Assembly: GCA_040880525.1 (NCBI GenBank)
Contig: JBBDIG010000038.1
Coordinates: forward strand, 1 to 57,474
Reading direction: 5' to 3'
From: Bacteroidia bacterium
GTDB lineage: Bacteria > Bacteroidota > Bacteroidia > CAILMK01 > JBBDIG01
DNA length: 57,474 nucleotides
Below, piece by piece: positions 8,623 to 16,913 of the stretch (the first letter of the stretch is position 1; each line of letters starts with the position of its first letter). The notes beneath the pieces are model-generated. The model searched no databases and was not told the origin of the DNA. It worked only from the letters and a program-made list of their open reading frames with translations. A program made the translations under genes and the position numbers.

Positions 8623-9663
8623 ATGAATGACGTCAATATTCCCCACGCAGATCAGGGTTTTGCTGCATGGTCTGCACCCGGAGACGAAGGATTGCAACTT
8701 ATGTCCGGGCGAGTAGAACGCATTACCATCAACACAATGGGCTTTAAAGGATTTGTTGTAGCACCTTTTGAGGCCAAAGGAAATGTCTCCCTTATTCAGC
8801 CCCATCATCATTTGTATTTAAATGCAGATGATCTTCATTCGTATTCTACCCGGTTTTCATTTTATCATAAAGAAAGTAATGGCCTTGAAGCCGGTGCAGC
8901 GCAATTTCAAGAACTCGTGGGAAAAGCCCTTTCGGATTTTCGCAATGAAGGTATAATAAAAGTAGTGCTGTCGCGAACCGAGCGGTGGCCGCTGCCTCCC
9001 GGATTTGATCCCTGGAAACTTTTTCTGCAACTAATCAAACGCCACCCTGATGCTTTTGTGGCGCTGATAAGCCTGCCGGAATACGGGACCTGGATTGGCG
9101 CCAGCCCGGAATTGTTGCTCAGGGTGGAGCAACAAGGGCTTGAAACAATGGCGATGGCCGGAACCAAACCGGTGGCTGGTGCCGATACTTTTACGGACAA
9201 GGAAAGAAAGGAACAGCAAATGGTGCTGGATTTTATACTTGAAAAAATGGAAGCGCAAAAAGTAACCGGCAAGGCCACGCTTGCCGAGATCGTGCAGGCA
9301 GGCAACATTCTTCATTTGCGCAGCCGCATTACTTCCGAAACCACAGAGAACTGGCGGCAGCTATTGGAGGCACTGCATCCTACACCGGCTATCTGTGGTA
9401 CTCCTGCCTTTGAAGCAAATGAATACATCCGCCAAAATGAAGGATATGACCGGGAGCTGTATGGCGGATTCTGGGGACCCGTAACGGAGGAAAACCGGGC
9501 AATGTTTTATGTAAATCTGCGTACCATGCAGGTCTTGCAACATGAGGCATGGCTTTATGCCGGGGTAGGTATAATTGATGGTTCAGAACCGGAGAAGGAA
9601 TGGGAAGAGACCGTTGCAAAAATGGAAACAATGAAAAAGGCACTTCAGCAATATGAACAATAA
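8623..9663 (+). CDS. menF: Isochorismate synthase MenF
   Basis: A chorismate-binding enzyme that converts chorismate to isochorismate, the first committed step of menaquinone synthesis, in the cytoplasm. Family motifs run in order: WIGASPELLLR, AMAGTKP, LHPTPAICGTP, GYDRELYGGFWG, and YAGVGIIDGSEPEKEWEE near the C-terminus. From the ATG at 8623 it has 346 residues, close to the short Bacteroidota MenF proteins. The frame is open upstream to a TTG at 8506 (385 residues), but that extension is unlike the family and overlaps a TAnnTTTG promoter box, so I prefer 8623. The stop overlaps menD by 11 bp, so the two are co-transcribed. The neighbour makes MenF more likely than a siderophore or salicylate isochorismate synthase. 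Confidence 0.9.
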   Translation: MNDVNIPHADQGFAAWSAPGDEGLQLMSGRVERITINTMGFKGFVVAPFEAKGNVSLIQPHHHLYLNADDLHSYSTRFSFYHKESNGLEAGAAQFQELVGKALSDFRNEGIIKVVLSRTERWPLPPGFDPWKLFLQLIKRHPDAFVALISLPEYGTWIGASPELLLRVEQQGLETMAMAGTKPVAGADTFTDKERKEQQMVLDFILEKMEAQKVTGKATLAEIVQAGNILHLRSRITSETTENWRQLLEALHPTPAICGTPAFEANEYIRQNEGYDRELYGGFWGPVTEENRAMFYVNLRTMQVLQHEAWLYAGVGIIDGSEPEKEWEETVAKMETMKKALQQYEQ

Positions 9664-11365
9664 TACGATCCGGACTTACCAATTCTGGCAGCAGGCGGTG
9701 CTGGCTTTTACTCAGCTTGGACTTAAGTATGCCGTGCTTTCGCCAGGTTCACGATGCGCACCTATTTCCCTTAGTTTTTTGCGGAACGAAAATATTCAAT
9801 GCTATGTGGTGCCGGATGAGCGGTCTGCGGCCTTTATTGCGCTTGGGCTGGCGCAGCAATCGCAGTGTCCGGTAGCAATGGTTTCCACTTCCGGTACGGC
9901 AGCTTTGAATTATGCCCCTGCCATAACTGAAGCTTTTTTCCAGCGGCAACCGCTCATTTGCATTACGGCTGACCGCCCGCAGGAATGGCTGGGCCAGGCA
10001 GACAACCAGGCAATTTACCAGCAGCAGCTTTTTGCTCCGCATGTCCTGAAAAGCCTGGAAATTCCGACCGACCTCACGCATGACGATGCGGAGTGGTATG
10101 CATTACGGCTTATCTCTGAAGCATGGAACTTTGCTTCAGGAAGACCAAAAGGACCGGTACATCTGAACGTGCCAATGCGCGAACCGCTCTATCTTTCAGA
10201 GCCACTGCCGTCTCATGCCGGTTTGCCGAAAGTATTTACCGTGAATCATAATGAATCAGCGGCAACCGGGCAGGTGGAATATTTAAAGGCGGCACTGGCG
10301 GAAGCAGAAAGTGTTATGGTAGTGGCGGGGCTGTTGCCGCCTTCTAGCCAATTGACTGAGGGAGTTGAAAAACTAGCTGCGCATCACAAGGTGGTTTTTG
10401 TACCGGATGTTGCCGCCAATCTTCTGACGAAACAGGCGATGCTGCATAGCGATCTCTTTCTCAGCAGTAAGAAGCCAACGCGCGAATTTGCACCTGATCT
10501 CTTGTTGACGCTGGGCGGACCGGTGGTAAGCAAAAATCTGAAGCAATTTTTCCGGGATCACCGACCGCAACAGCACATCCATATAGATGCTGCCGGTGCA
10601 ATGCCCGATACTTTTCAAAGCCTGACCAAAGTGATTTCTGCTTCGCCTGCTGCACTGTTTCGGGAATTGCAGATTCAAGATGAGAATATTTCTGCATTCA
10701 AAAACCGGTGGATTAAGGCAGAAGATGAAATAGCCGGTAGAGCCCAGGCTGCCTTAAAAGCTTCTGAATGGAATGACCTGGTGGCAGCTCATATTCTTTG
10801 TAAAAACCTGCCGGAAAATAGTTTCCTGCATCTGGGGAATAGTTTGCCGGTACGTCTGGTAAATTTAGTTGGCCTGCCTCAACTCGGACAGCGCAGGATC
10901 ACTGTTTTCTCTAACAGGGGAACAAGCGGAATAGATGGATGCGTTAGTACTGCCTTAGGAAATGCCCTCAATACAGCCGCAACGGTCACGCTCCTTGTGG
11001 GTGACCTCAGTTTTTTCTATGATCGTAATGGCTTATGGCACCGCCATATTCCCGGCAACCTCCGCATCATTGTGCTGAATAATAATGGCGGAGGTATTTT
11101 TCGCAATATCTCCGGCCCGGCCATGCAGACTGAACTGGAGCCTTTTTTTGCAGCAGGGCAGGAACTGAATTGTGAACTCACGGCTAAGCAGCATAGATTG
11201 GATTATACTTCCGCAAGCGAGAGAAGTGGCTTAGTCACGGCTCTTGAGAAATTTTATTTAGAATCTGAAAAAGCAAGTTTGCTGGAAATAATGCTGCCTG
11301 ACGGAGAAGGCGGAAAATTCTTACAAAAATATTTTGATAATTTAAATGTGAATAATAATAATTAA
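9653..11365 (+). CDS. menD: SEPHCHC synthase MenD
   Basis: A thiamine-diphosphate enzyme of menaquinone synthesis. It joins 2-oxoglutarate and isochorismate to give 2-succinyl-5-enolpyruvyl-6-hydroxy-3-cyclohexene-1-carboxylate. The 570 residues match family length. The N-terminal PYR domain has LSPGSRCAPIS and the cofactor-activating Glu56 (VPDERSAAF), followed by STSGTAALNYAPA and ADRPQEW. The C-terminal ThDP/Mg domain has SNRGTSGIDG, GDLSFFYDRNGLW (~449) and NNNGGGIF (~476-483). The start overlaps the end of menF by 11 bp, consistent with translational coupling. menB, menC and menE are not in this window. The product would feed the quinone pool used by the SdhCAB complex encoded near 17-20 kb. 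Confidence 0.95.
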   Translation: MNNNTIRTYQFWQQAVLAFTQLGLKYAVLSPGSRCAPISLSFLRNENIQCYVVPDERSAAFIALGLAQQSQCPVAMVSTSGTAALNYAPAITEAFFQRQPLICITADRPQEWLGQADNQAIYQQQLFAPHVLKSLEIPTDLTHDDAEWYALRLISEAWNFASGRPKGPVHLNVPMREPLYLSEPLPSHAGLPKVFTVNHNESAATGQVEYLKAALAEAESVMVVAGLLPPSSQLTEGVEKLAAHHKVVFVPDVAANLLTKQAMLHSDLFLSSKKPTREFAPDLLLTLGGPVVSKNLKQFFRDHRPQQHIHIDAAGAMPDTFQSLTKVISASPAALFRELQIQDENISAFKNRWIKAEDEIAGRAQAALKASEWNDLVAAHILCKNLPENSFLHLGNSLPVRLVNLVGLPQLGQRRITVFSNRGTSGIDGCVSTALGNALNTAATVTLLVGDLSFFYDRNGLWHRHIPGNLRIIVLNNNGGGIFRNISGPAMQTELEPFFAAGQELNCELTAKQHRLDYTSASERSGLVTALEKFYLESEKASLLEIMLPDGEGGKFLQKYFDNLNVNNNN

Positions 11366-11648
11366 AGTAAATGAGTCAATTGTTTTTTAGAATTAAACCT
11401 GGAATTTTGAATTTTTTAATGTTTAAACATTTTCATTTTTTCAGTTCATAACATTTTATTATAACAATTAAATTAAAATATTTAAAAAATAATTTCTTAC
11501 CACGGCCTGTTTTCAAATTTCCAATTGAAAATGTACCATAATAAAATGACAGGATGCGCTTCTGCTGACATATTAAAATTTATGATCATCGTTGTCAGAG
11601 GTTTACAAAGAAGGAAATTAGTCAATGCATCTGTCTATTCATTTTATA
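11366..11648. other. AT-rich intergenic region after menD
   Basis: No gene seen. A perfect 14-bp palindrome, AATGTTTAAACATT (11418-11431), is followed by a T-rich run and could be a weak terminator for menFD. A second inverted repeat, TTTTCAA/TTGAAAA, spans 11510-11531. The downstream end leads into the promoter box at 11649. Confidence 0.4.
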
Positions 11649-11656
11649 TATCTTTG
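11649..11656 (+). promoter_or_regulatory. Putative -7 box TATCTTTG
   Basis: An exact TAnnTTTG match followed by C, 38 nt before the ATG at 11695. The -33 element is not obvious. Confidence 0.5.
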
Positions 11657-11694
11657 CGCGGCAATTTTTTCAAAACTATCAAATATTAAGAATC

Positions 11695-12201
11695 ATGAAC
11701 AAAATTTTTGTTTTCTTTATCCTTTCAGTTTGTTTAATAGCCGGATGTAAAAAAGGCAAGATTAAAAAACAAGGTTGCTCTGACGGACCGGTGCATACGA
11801 CTTTTGACGGAGGCTACCTGGCCATGCCTAATATTTTTACTCCAAATGATGACGGCATCAATGACGACCTTCAGGTTTACGGCAGCGGGATCAGTTCCTT
11901 TAAGCTTACCATTTTGGATGGGAAAAAAAGTATATATGAAACCAACGACTACCATGCCTACTGGGGCGGTGCCATAGATGGCGAAAGGAACGATGGTGTA
12001 TTCAATTATGAAATAGAAGTAACCACAGAGAAGGGGCAAAGCCTTTCTTTTGAAGGAAATGTCCTTAGCCTTGTGGAGGCTGGCGAGGACTACTGCATCA
12101 ACAATTCCGGGAAATGTGTTTTCGGAGACCAGTATCTGGTGTTGGAAGGATTCACGTTTCCAACACAGGATCCGGTAGCTTCTAATATTAGCTGTGAATA
12201 A
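11695..12201 (+). CDS. Lipoprotein with a stand-alone CHU_C (gliding-motility-associated C-terminal) type domain
   Basis: 168 residues. A lipoprotein signal peptide ends in the lipobox LIAGC with Cys18 as the predicted lipidation site. Residues ~45-128 look like the CHU_C / T9SS type B sorting domain: MPNIFTPNDDGINDDLQV, then FKLTILDGKKSIYETND, WGG.IDG, and a beta-rich end (FNYEIEV). In most proteins this domain is the extreme C-terminus of a large T9SS cargo. Here it is nearly the whole protein, sits behind a lipobox, and is followed by a ~40-residue tail with three cysteines. It has its own promoter box and lies 150 bp before another secreted protein gene. The function is unknown; a surface lipoprotein is inferred. 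Confidence 0.8.
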   Translation: MNKIFVFFILSVCLIAGCKKGKIKKQGCSDGPVHTTFDGGYLAMPNIFTPNDDGINDDLQVYGSGISSFKLTILDGKKSIYETNDYHAYWGGAIDGERNDGVFNYEIEVTTEKGQSLSFEGNVLSLVEAGEDYCINNSGKCVFGDQYLVLEGFTFPTQDPVASNISCE

Positions 12202-12352
12202 ATTTGTATATTACTGAGAAGTTTGAAACTAAATGTATCCCTCAATCTGTTTGGCGATATGAATGAAACAGATGGCTGTTTTTCTAATAGATTCCCGACA
12301 TCTGTTTGCACATGATTCTTAAACTTTTAAAGTAATTTATTCAATCCAAATT

Positions 12353-13789
12353 ATGAAAAAACACTTACATCTGACCCTGTTTTCTGCTGCGATGTTTCTT
12401 GCCGGTTCCTTATCCGCGCAAGGCAGTTTTGTAGACCGGTTTAATGAACCGGCCTTTTATGCCTGCGATTCAATTATCTATGAGGAGTATACCGGGGGCA
12501 GCACCTGGAATCCCGCCTCTTACATCGCATTTACACCTGACGGGAGCGGCCGGTTTCAGAGCATCCGGTTCTATGATGATCATGGTGTGCTGACCACGGA
12601 ATACCGGGCCAGCCGCAACAGCAATGGCCTGGTGGACGAGCTGGAATATTATGCAAGCCAGGGCGGAACTCCTTCGCTCTTCTCCAAAACAACCTATACT
12701 TACTCAAATGGAAAGCTGGAGACAGAAGTGTTGAAAACCAAGGATTTCTTCAGCGGCCAGTTCGTAAACAGTACAAGGGCCACATACTCGTATGATGGAA
12801 GTGGAAATATGACTGAAATCGTCTATGAATTCTATCTTAATAATGCCTGGGAGCTAAGCTACCGCGACAAGTTTACGTATGATGGAAATGGAGTGTTGGT
12901 TTCAAGCCTGCAGGAAAACTACTTCGGGACAAGCTGGGAGGCAGCGATGCGCTCCACCTATACGCATGACGGACAGGGCCGGATGCTCACAAAAACGGAC
13001 GAATCATGGAACACGGTTTCAAGTACGTGGAGCAACTACAGGCGTACCACAAATTCTTATGGGACAGGCTACAGGACAAACATAGCAGCAGAATGGCAAA
13101 ATGGAAACTGGAAAAATTCCAGGAAGGATTCTGTTTTCCTTGACAGCCAGATGAAGGAGCAATCTAGTAAAACCTATGAATGGAATGCCGGGAGCTGGCA
13201 TATCCGGTTCCGGTCTTATTGCCACAACGCTGTGCCACCCATGCCTCCCGCTTCGCCCACCAACCTACAGGTTGTGGTAGCCGGGAGTGACGCTGCGGAT
13301 CTTACCTGGACCGATAATGCATCAAATGAGTACGGAACAGTAATTTACCGAACCTTTGATACACTGGGTTTCTGGGACGTTGTAGATACGGTAGCTGCCA
13401 ACGTTACTAATTACACTGAGACCGGCCTGGAGCAGGATACTACTTACTACTATGCTTTGGAAGCTTATAATGATGCAGGACTTAGCCTGCCAAGCAATAT
13501 TGACAGCGTATTCATACCCCTCGGTACAGGCATCGCTCAGAGTTTTGGACCTTCTTTCAGGTTTTACCCGAATCCGGCCAATCAGCACCTTACCATTGAA
13601 GGCATTGGATCTGATTCCCGAACCATTGTTTCCGCTACAGATCTGACCGGACGAACCACAATTCTTTCATTACAGCCGGCAGGTGCTTCTGTTACAATAG
13701 ACTTGGGAAGGTTAGCGCCCGGTGCCTATTTGCTGAAAATAGAATCTGATTCAGAGGTACGGCAGGAAAAATTGCTGATCAACCGGTAA
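12353..13789 (+). CDS. T9SS-sorted secreted protein with YD-like repeats and a fibronectin III domain
   Basis: 478 residues. A signal peptide (MKKHLHLTLFSAAMFLAGSLSAQ) is followed by a repeat region at ~50-290 made of units such as YTYSNGKLETEV, YSYDGSGNMTEI, FTYDGNGVLVSS and YTHDGQGRMLTK, which resemble YD/RHS-type beta-hairpin repeats. A fibronectin III domain follows (~303-388, PASPTNLQVVV...DLTWTDNA). The C-terminal ~75 residues form a T9SS type A sorting domain (FRFYPNPANQHLTIEG, ATDLTGR, LAPGAYLLKI, KLLINR at the end). It should be exported by Sec, then T9SS, and anchored or released at the surface. A strong terminator follows. No enzymatic motif is seen, so an adhesive or structural role is inference. 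Confidence 0.88.
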   Translation: MKKHLHLTLFSAAMFLAGSLSAQGSFVDRFNEPAFYACDSIIYEEYTGGSTWNPASYIAFTPDGSGRFQSIRFYDDHGVLTTEYRASRNSNGLVDELEYYASQGGTPSLFSKTTYTYSNGKLETEVLKTKDFFSGQFVNSTRATYSYDGSGNMTEIVYEFYLNNAWELSYRDKFTYDGNGVLVSSLQENYFGTSWEAAMRSTYTHDGQGRMLTKTDESWNTVSSTWSNYRRTTNSYGTGYRTNIAAEWQNGNWKNSRKDSVFLDSQMKEQSSKTYEWNAGSWHIRFRSYCHNAVPPMPPASPTNLQVVVAGSDAADLTWTDNASNEYGTVIYRTFDTLGFWDVVDTVAANVTNYTETGLEQDTTYYYALEAYNDAGLSLPSNIDSVFIPLGTGIAQSFGPSFRFYPNPANQHLTIEGIGSDSRTIVSATDLTGRTTILSLQPAGASVTIDLGRLAPGAYLLKIESDSEVRQEKLLINR

Positions 13790-13807
13790 TTGCATTTTTC
13801 TCTTATA

Positions 13808-13849
13808 ATAAAAGCTCCTGGCCGGTTTGGTACAGGAGCTTTTATTTTT
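13808..13849 (+). terminator. Intrinsic terminator after the T9SS-sorted protein
   Basis: A perfect 13-bp stem (arms 13808-13820 and 13833-13845, core AAAGCTCCTG/CAGGAGCTTT), a 12-nt loop, and a T-rich tail continuing to 13849. The A-run on the 5' side could make it bidirectional, but the neighbours only need the plus direction. Confidence 0.85.
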
Positions 13850-13923
13850 ACTAAGCGATAGTGGAAAATGAGCCGGGCAAAATATATCGGCTGCCTGAAC
13901 CGGAAGGCAGGGCCATGATCCCT

Positions 13924-13931
13924 TACTTTTG
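13924..13931 (+). promoter_or_regulatory. Putative -7 box TACTTTTG for holB-ricT-gldH
   Basis: An exact TAnnTTTG followed by C, 20 nt before the GTG start at 13952, which implies a leader of only about 14 nt. No other promoter-like box is seen between the terminator at 13808-13849 and the gene. Confidence 0.5.
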
Positions 13932-13951
13932 CGGCTGAAAAAAAACCGCAA

Positions 13952-15088
13952 GTGAAGTTTTCTTCTATCACAGGCCAGCGCGCCACAAAGGAAAGACTGC
14001 TGCAAAGTGTGCAGCAGAACAAGGTGAGTCATGCTCAAATCCTCTTTGCTCCTGAAGGTGCCGGAGGTTTGCCATTGGCTATTGCTTATGCACAATATCT
14101 GAATTGCAGTGACAGAGCGGAAAATGATTCATGTGGCCAATGTTCTTCGTGCATTAAAATGCAGAAACTCATTCACCCTGACGTTCATTTCTCTTACCCC
14201 GTGATTCCCAGGAAGCCGGGAGACAAGCCGGTGGCGCTCGATTACATAAATGAATGGCGGAAGGAAATTCTGAACAATCCGTACCTCGGATATCTGGATT
14301 GGATGGCGGCAATTAATGCAGAAAATAAGCAGGGAAATATTACGATCAGCGAGTGTCACAATATCATCAGGAAATTTTCGCTGAAAGCATTTGAAGGCGG
14401 ATACAAAATCCTGATCATGTGGTTGCCGGAATTTCTTGGGAAGGAAGGGAATGCACTGCTCAAGCTGCTGGAGGAACCACCGGAGAGGACTGTTTTTCTC
14501 CTGGTATCGCAGGATCAGGAGAAAATACTCAGCACCATTCTTTCGCGGACGCAGGCGCTTCAAATTCCACGCTTGAAAGATGAGGAAGTGCAGCAATTTC
14601 TTATCCGGGAAAAAGGAATTTCACAGGAAGAGGCAGGCCAACTATCTCATTTGGCAGAAGGCAACCTGAACCAGGCAATGTCACTAAGTTCTGCGGAGAA
14701 AGCTAATTTTTTGGATGACCTGCGCAACTGGATGCGGATCTGCTATACTCTTTCTAAAAGTGGTATTGGCCTACTGAAATGGGTGGATTCAATGGCAGGC
14801 ATCGGGCGGGAAAATCAGAAAAACTTCCTGCGATATGCGACACATCTTTTCCGTGAATGTCTGCTTCAGCAGCATGGACTTGCACAACTCCAGCGGATGA
14901 CATTAGAGGAACAAGACTTTATTGGCAATTTCAGTAAACAACTGGATGATGACAAGATCTCACAACTCACTTTGGAATTCGACCAGGCGCATTACCATGT
15001 TGAGCGAAACGCGAATCCTAAGATTACCTTTTTTAATCTATCTTTGACTGTGTACAGGCTGCTTCGCCAAAAGCCGGTGGCAGCCTGA
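13952..15088 (+). CDS. holB: DNA polymerase III subunit delta' (clamp loader)
   Basis: 378 residues of the clamp-loader AAA+ family: FSSITGQRATKERL at the start, then SHAQILFAPEGAGG. The P-loop region (GAGGLPLA) has no Lys, as expected for the non-ATPase delta' subunit. A zinc-binding set is formed by C52 and CGQCSSC (61, 64, 67). Sensor-type motifs include GNALLKLLEEPPERTVFLL and SRTQ, where many homologues have SRCQ. The start is GTG at 13952; the conserved F..I.GQ begins at residue 3, so no later start fits. ricT and gldH follow on the same strand, an order I recall from other Bacteroidota. The rest of the clamp loader is not encoded here. Confidence 0.9.
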   Translation: MKFSSITGQRATKERLLQSVQQNKVSHAQILFAPEGAGGLPLAIAYAQYLNCSDRAENDSCGQCSSCIKMQKLIHPDVHFSYPVIPRKPGDKPVALDYINEWRKEILNNPYLGYLDWMAAINAENKQGNITISECHNIIRKFSLKAFEGGYKILIMWLPEFLGKEGNALLKLLEEPPERTVFLLVSQDQEKILSTILSRTQALQIPRLKDEEVQQFLIREKGISQEEAGQLSHLAEGNLNQAMSLSSAEKANFLDDLRNWMRICYTLSKSGIGLLKWVDSMAGIGRENQKNFLRYATHLFRECLLQQHGLAQLQRMTLEEQDFIGNFSKQLDDDKISQLTLEFDQAHYHVERNANPKITFFNLSLTVYRLLRQKPVAA

Positions 15089-15157
15089 CTTTCAACTTTT
15101 TCAGTTCAAAAAAACATATTTTATGTTAAACGAACTTTCATATATAAGAATAACAAA

Positions 15158-16351
15158 ATGGGATGTTCAGGATGTGCATCAGGCAAAGATGATTTGCCGA
15201 CAGGGTGCAAGAACAATGGTTGGTGCAGCACAGGCGGCTGCGGAAAGCTCGATACCTACGACTGGCTTTCCAACATTACAACCTTTGATGACCAGAGAAT
15301 TAATGCAGGATTTGTAGAAGTAAAATTTAAAGGAACCCGCAAAGGCTTTTTTAAAAATGTTAAACTTCTGAATATAGAAATCGGAGATGCCGTGGTGGTG
15401 GATTCTCCTTCAGGTTATGACGTGGGATATGTTTCATTAAGAGGTGAGTTAGTGCGTCTGCAAATGAAAAAATACAATGTAGACCCTGATTCTCCGCAGT
15501 TTCTCACCATCCAGCGGATAGCTACGGAGAAGGATATGGAGAAATACGAGGCCGCTAAAAAGGCAGAAACCCGCACCATGATGGAGAGCCGGAAGGTAGC
15601 GCAGGAACTGAAGCTGGTCATGAAGATCAGCGATGTGGAATACCAGGGCGACTTCAGCAAGGCTACCTTTTATTATACGGCAGATGGAAGAGTTGACTTC
15701 CGTGAACTCATAAAGGTGCTGGCCCGAAGTTTCCACGTGCGCATTGAAATGAAGCAGATAGGACTGAGGCAGGAAGCCGGAAGGCTTGGGGGCATTGGTT
15801 CTTGCGGACGCGAACTTTGCTGCTCTACCTGGCTTACAGACTTTGATTCGGTTTCAATAAGTGCTGCGCGCTACCAGAATTTATTCCTCAATCCCCTGAA
15901 ACTCTCCGGCCAGTGCGGGCGGCTGAAATGCTGCCTGAACTACGAACTGGATACTTATCTTGAGGCTTTACAGGAATTCCCGGATGACAATACGGTTTTG
16001 CTCACTAAAAAAGGGAAGGCAAGAATTTTCAAATCTGATGTGCTGAAGAAGTTGATCTGGTTTCATTACATGGATGAAGATCAATTGCGAACGTTTCCTC
16101 TGACCCTTGAAACGGTGAAAAAAATAATGGAGGAAAACAGTAAAAAGCGTTTCCCGGAGGATCTGGAATCTCTTGTTTTCGAAGAAGAAAACCTCGAAGA
16201 AAAGGAATTGGAATTTAAGGATGTAGTAGGCGAAGACAGCATTAACCGCTTTGATTTACAGAAATCCAAAAAGAGATCTAATCCTAAGAAAAGCAGACGA
16301 AAAGGTAAAAAACCGCCACCGCCTAAAACGCAAAACAGGCGAAATAAATGA
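15158..16351 (+). CDS. ricT: PSP1 / RicT (YaaT)-family regulatory iron-sulfur protein
   Basis: 397 residues of the PSP1/RicT family. The N-terminus is Cys-rich (C3, C6, C17, C23, C28). The PSP1 core includes GFVEVKFKGTRKGFF, GDAVVVDSPSGYDVGYV, the family signature GGIGSCGRELCCSTW, and SGQCGRLKCCLNYE. In Bacillus, RicT is part of the RicAFT complex that carries Fe-S clusters and affects RNase Y and development. No RicA or RicF is recognised here, so the role in Bacteroidota is open. The C-terminal ~60 residues are highly basic and low complexity (KKSRRKGKKPPPP), possibly nucleic-acid binding. It ends 16 nt before gldH. Confidence 0.88.
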   Translation: MGCSGCASGKDDLPTGCKNNGWCSTGGCGKLDTYDWLSNITTFDDQRINAGFVEVKFKGTRKGFFKNVKLLNIEIGDAVVVDSPSGYDVGYVSLRGELVRLQMKKYNVDPDSPQFLTIQRIATEKDMEKYEAAKKAETRTMMESRKVAQELKLVMKISDVEYQGDFSKATFYYTADGRVDFRELIKVLARSFHVRIEMKQIGLRQEAGRLGGIGSCGRELCCSTWLTDFDSVSISAARYQNLFLNPLKLSGQCGRLKCCLNYELDTYLEALQEFPDDNTVLLTKKGKARIFKSDVLKKLIWFHYMDEDQLRTFPLTLETVKKIMEENSKKRFPEDLESLVFEEENLEEKELEFKDVVGEDSINRFDLQKSKKRSNPKKSRRKGKKPPPPKTQNRRNK

Positions 16352-16367
16352 ACCCGTTTATTCTGAT

Positions 16368-16847
16368 ATGAAAAAGAACTTCAGGTTTATATTTCTGATT
16401 ATATGGATTCCATTCATTTTCCAAGCTTGTGAAAAGGAGCGGATTTATCAGCAGTATCGTGAGGTAGAGGGCAATGAATGGGCGCTGGAGGATAAAAAAT
16501 CTTTTAAAATAGATGTTGAAGATACCACAGCCCGATACAACCTGCTCGTCCAGATCCGGCACAAAGGAACTTATCCATACAGCAATATATGGATCATGTT
16601 AGCGGAAAAAAATCCTGAAGGCAAAGTATTCCGGACGCGGTACGACTTGCCGTTGGCTGAGAAAAGCGGCAAGTGGAAAGGACAGGGACTCGGAGATATT
16701 ATTGACCATGAATTTCTCGTCAGGCAGGAGATTAAACTGCCCAGGTCCGGCACTTATGTTTTTTCGATAAAACATGATATGCGCATGGATCCCGTCCCGG
16801 ATATTCTGGATATAGGCTTTCGGCTGGATAAAATATCCGGGCGCTGA
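16368..16847 (+). CDS. gldH: Gliding motility lipoprotein GldH
   Basis: 159 residues from the ATG at 16368. The frame is open further upstream inside ricT, but only this start gives a proper lipoprotein signal with lipobox IFQAC (Cys21). The body matches GldH as I know it: NLLVQIRHKGTYPYSNIW, a proline/glycine loop, LAEKSGKWKGQGLGDI, LPRSGTYVFSIKHDMR and DILDIGFRLDK. GldH is required for gliding and for the linked type IX secretion machinery in Flavobacterium. Placement right after holB-ricT supports the call. GldH also occurs in non-gliding T9SS users, so gliding itself cannot be concluded. Confidence 0.9.
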   Translation: MKKNFRFIFLIIWIPFIFQACEKERIYQQYREVEGNEWALEDKKSFKIDVEDTTARYNLLVQIRHKGTYPYSNIWIMLAEKNPEGKVFRTRYDLPLAEKSGKWKGQGLGDIIDHEFLVRQEIKLPRSGTYVFSIKHDMRMDPVPDILDIGFRLDKISGR

Positions 16848-16913
16848 CAAGAAAAATCAGCAGCCGCAGAAAGATGGGCTTATGATCACGAATATATTTA
16901 TCGCTGGCCGGTA

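Noticed and set aside
16251-16367. N-terminal extension of gldH into the ricT gene
   Set aside because: It hides the lipoprotein signal peptide; the ATG at 16368 gives a correct lipobox and the usual GldH length.
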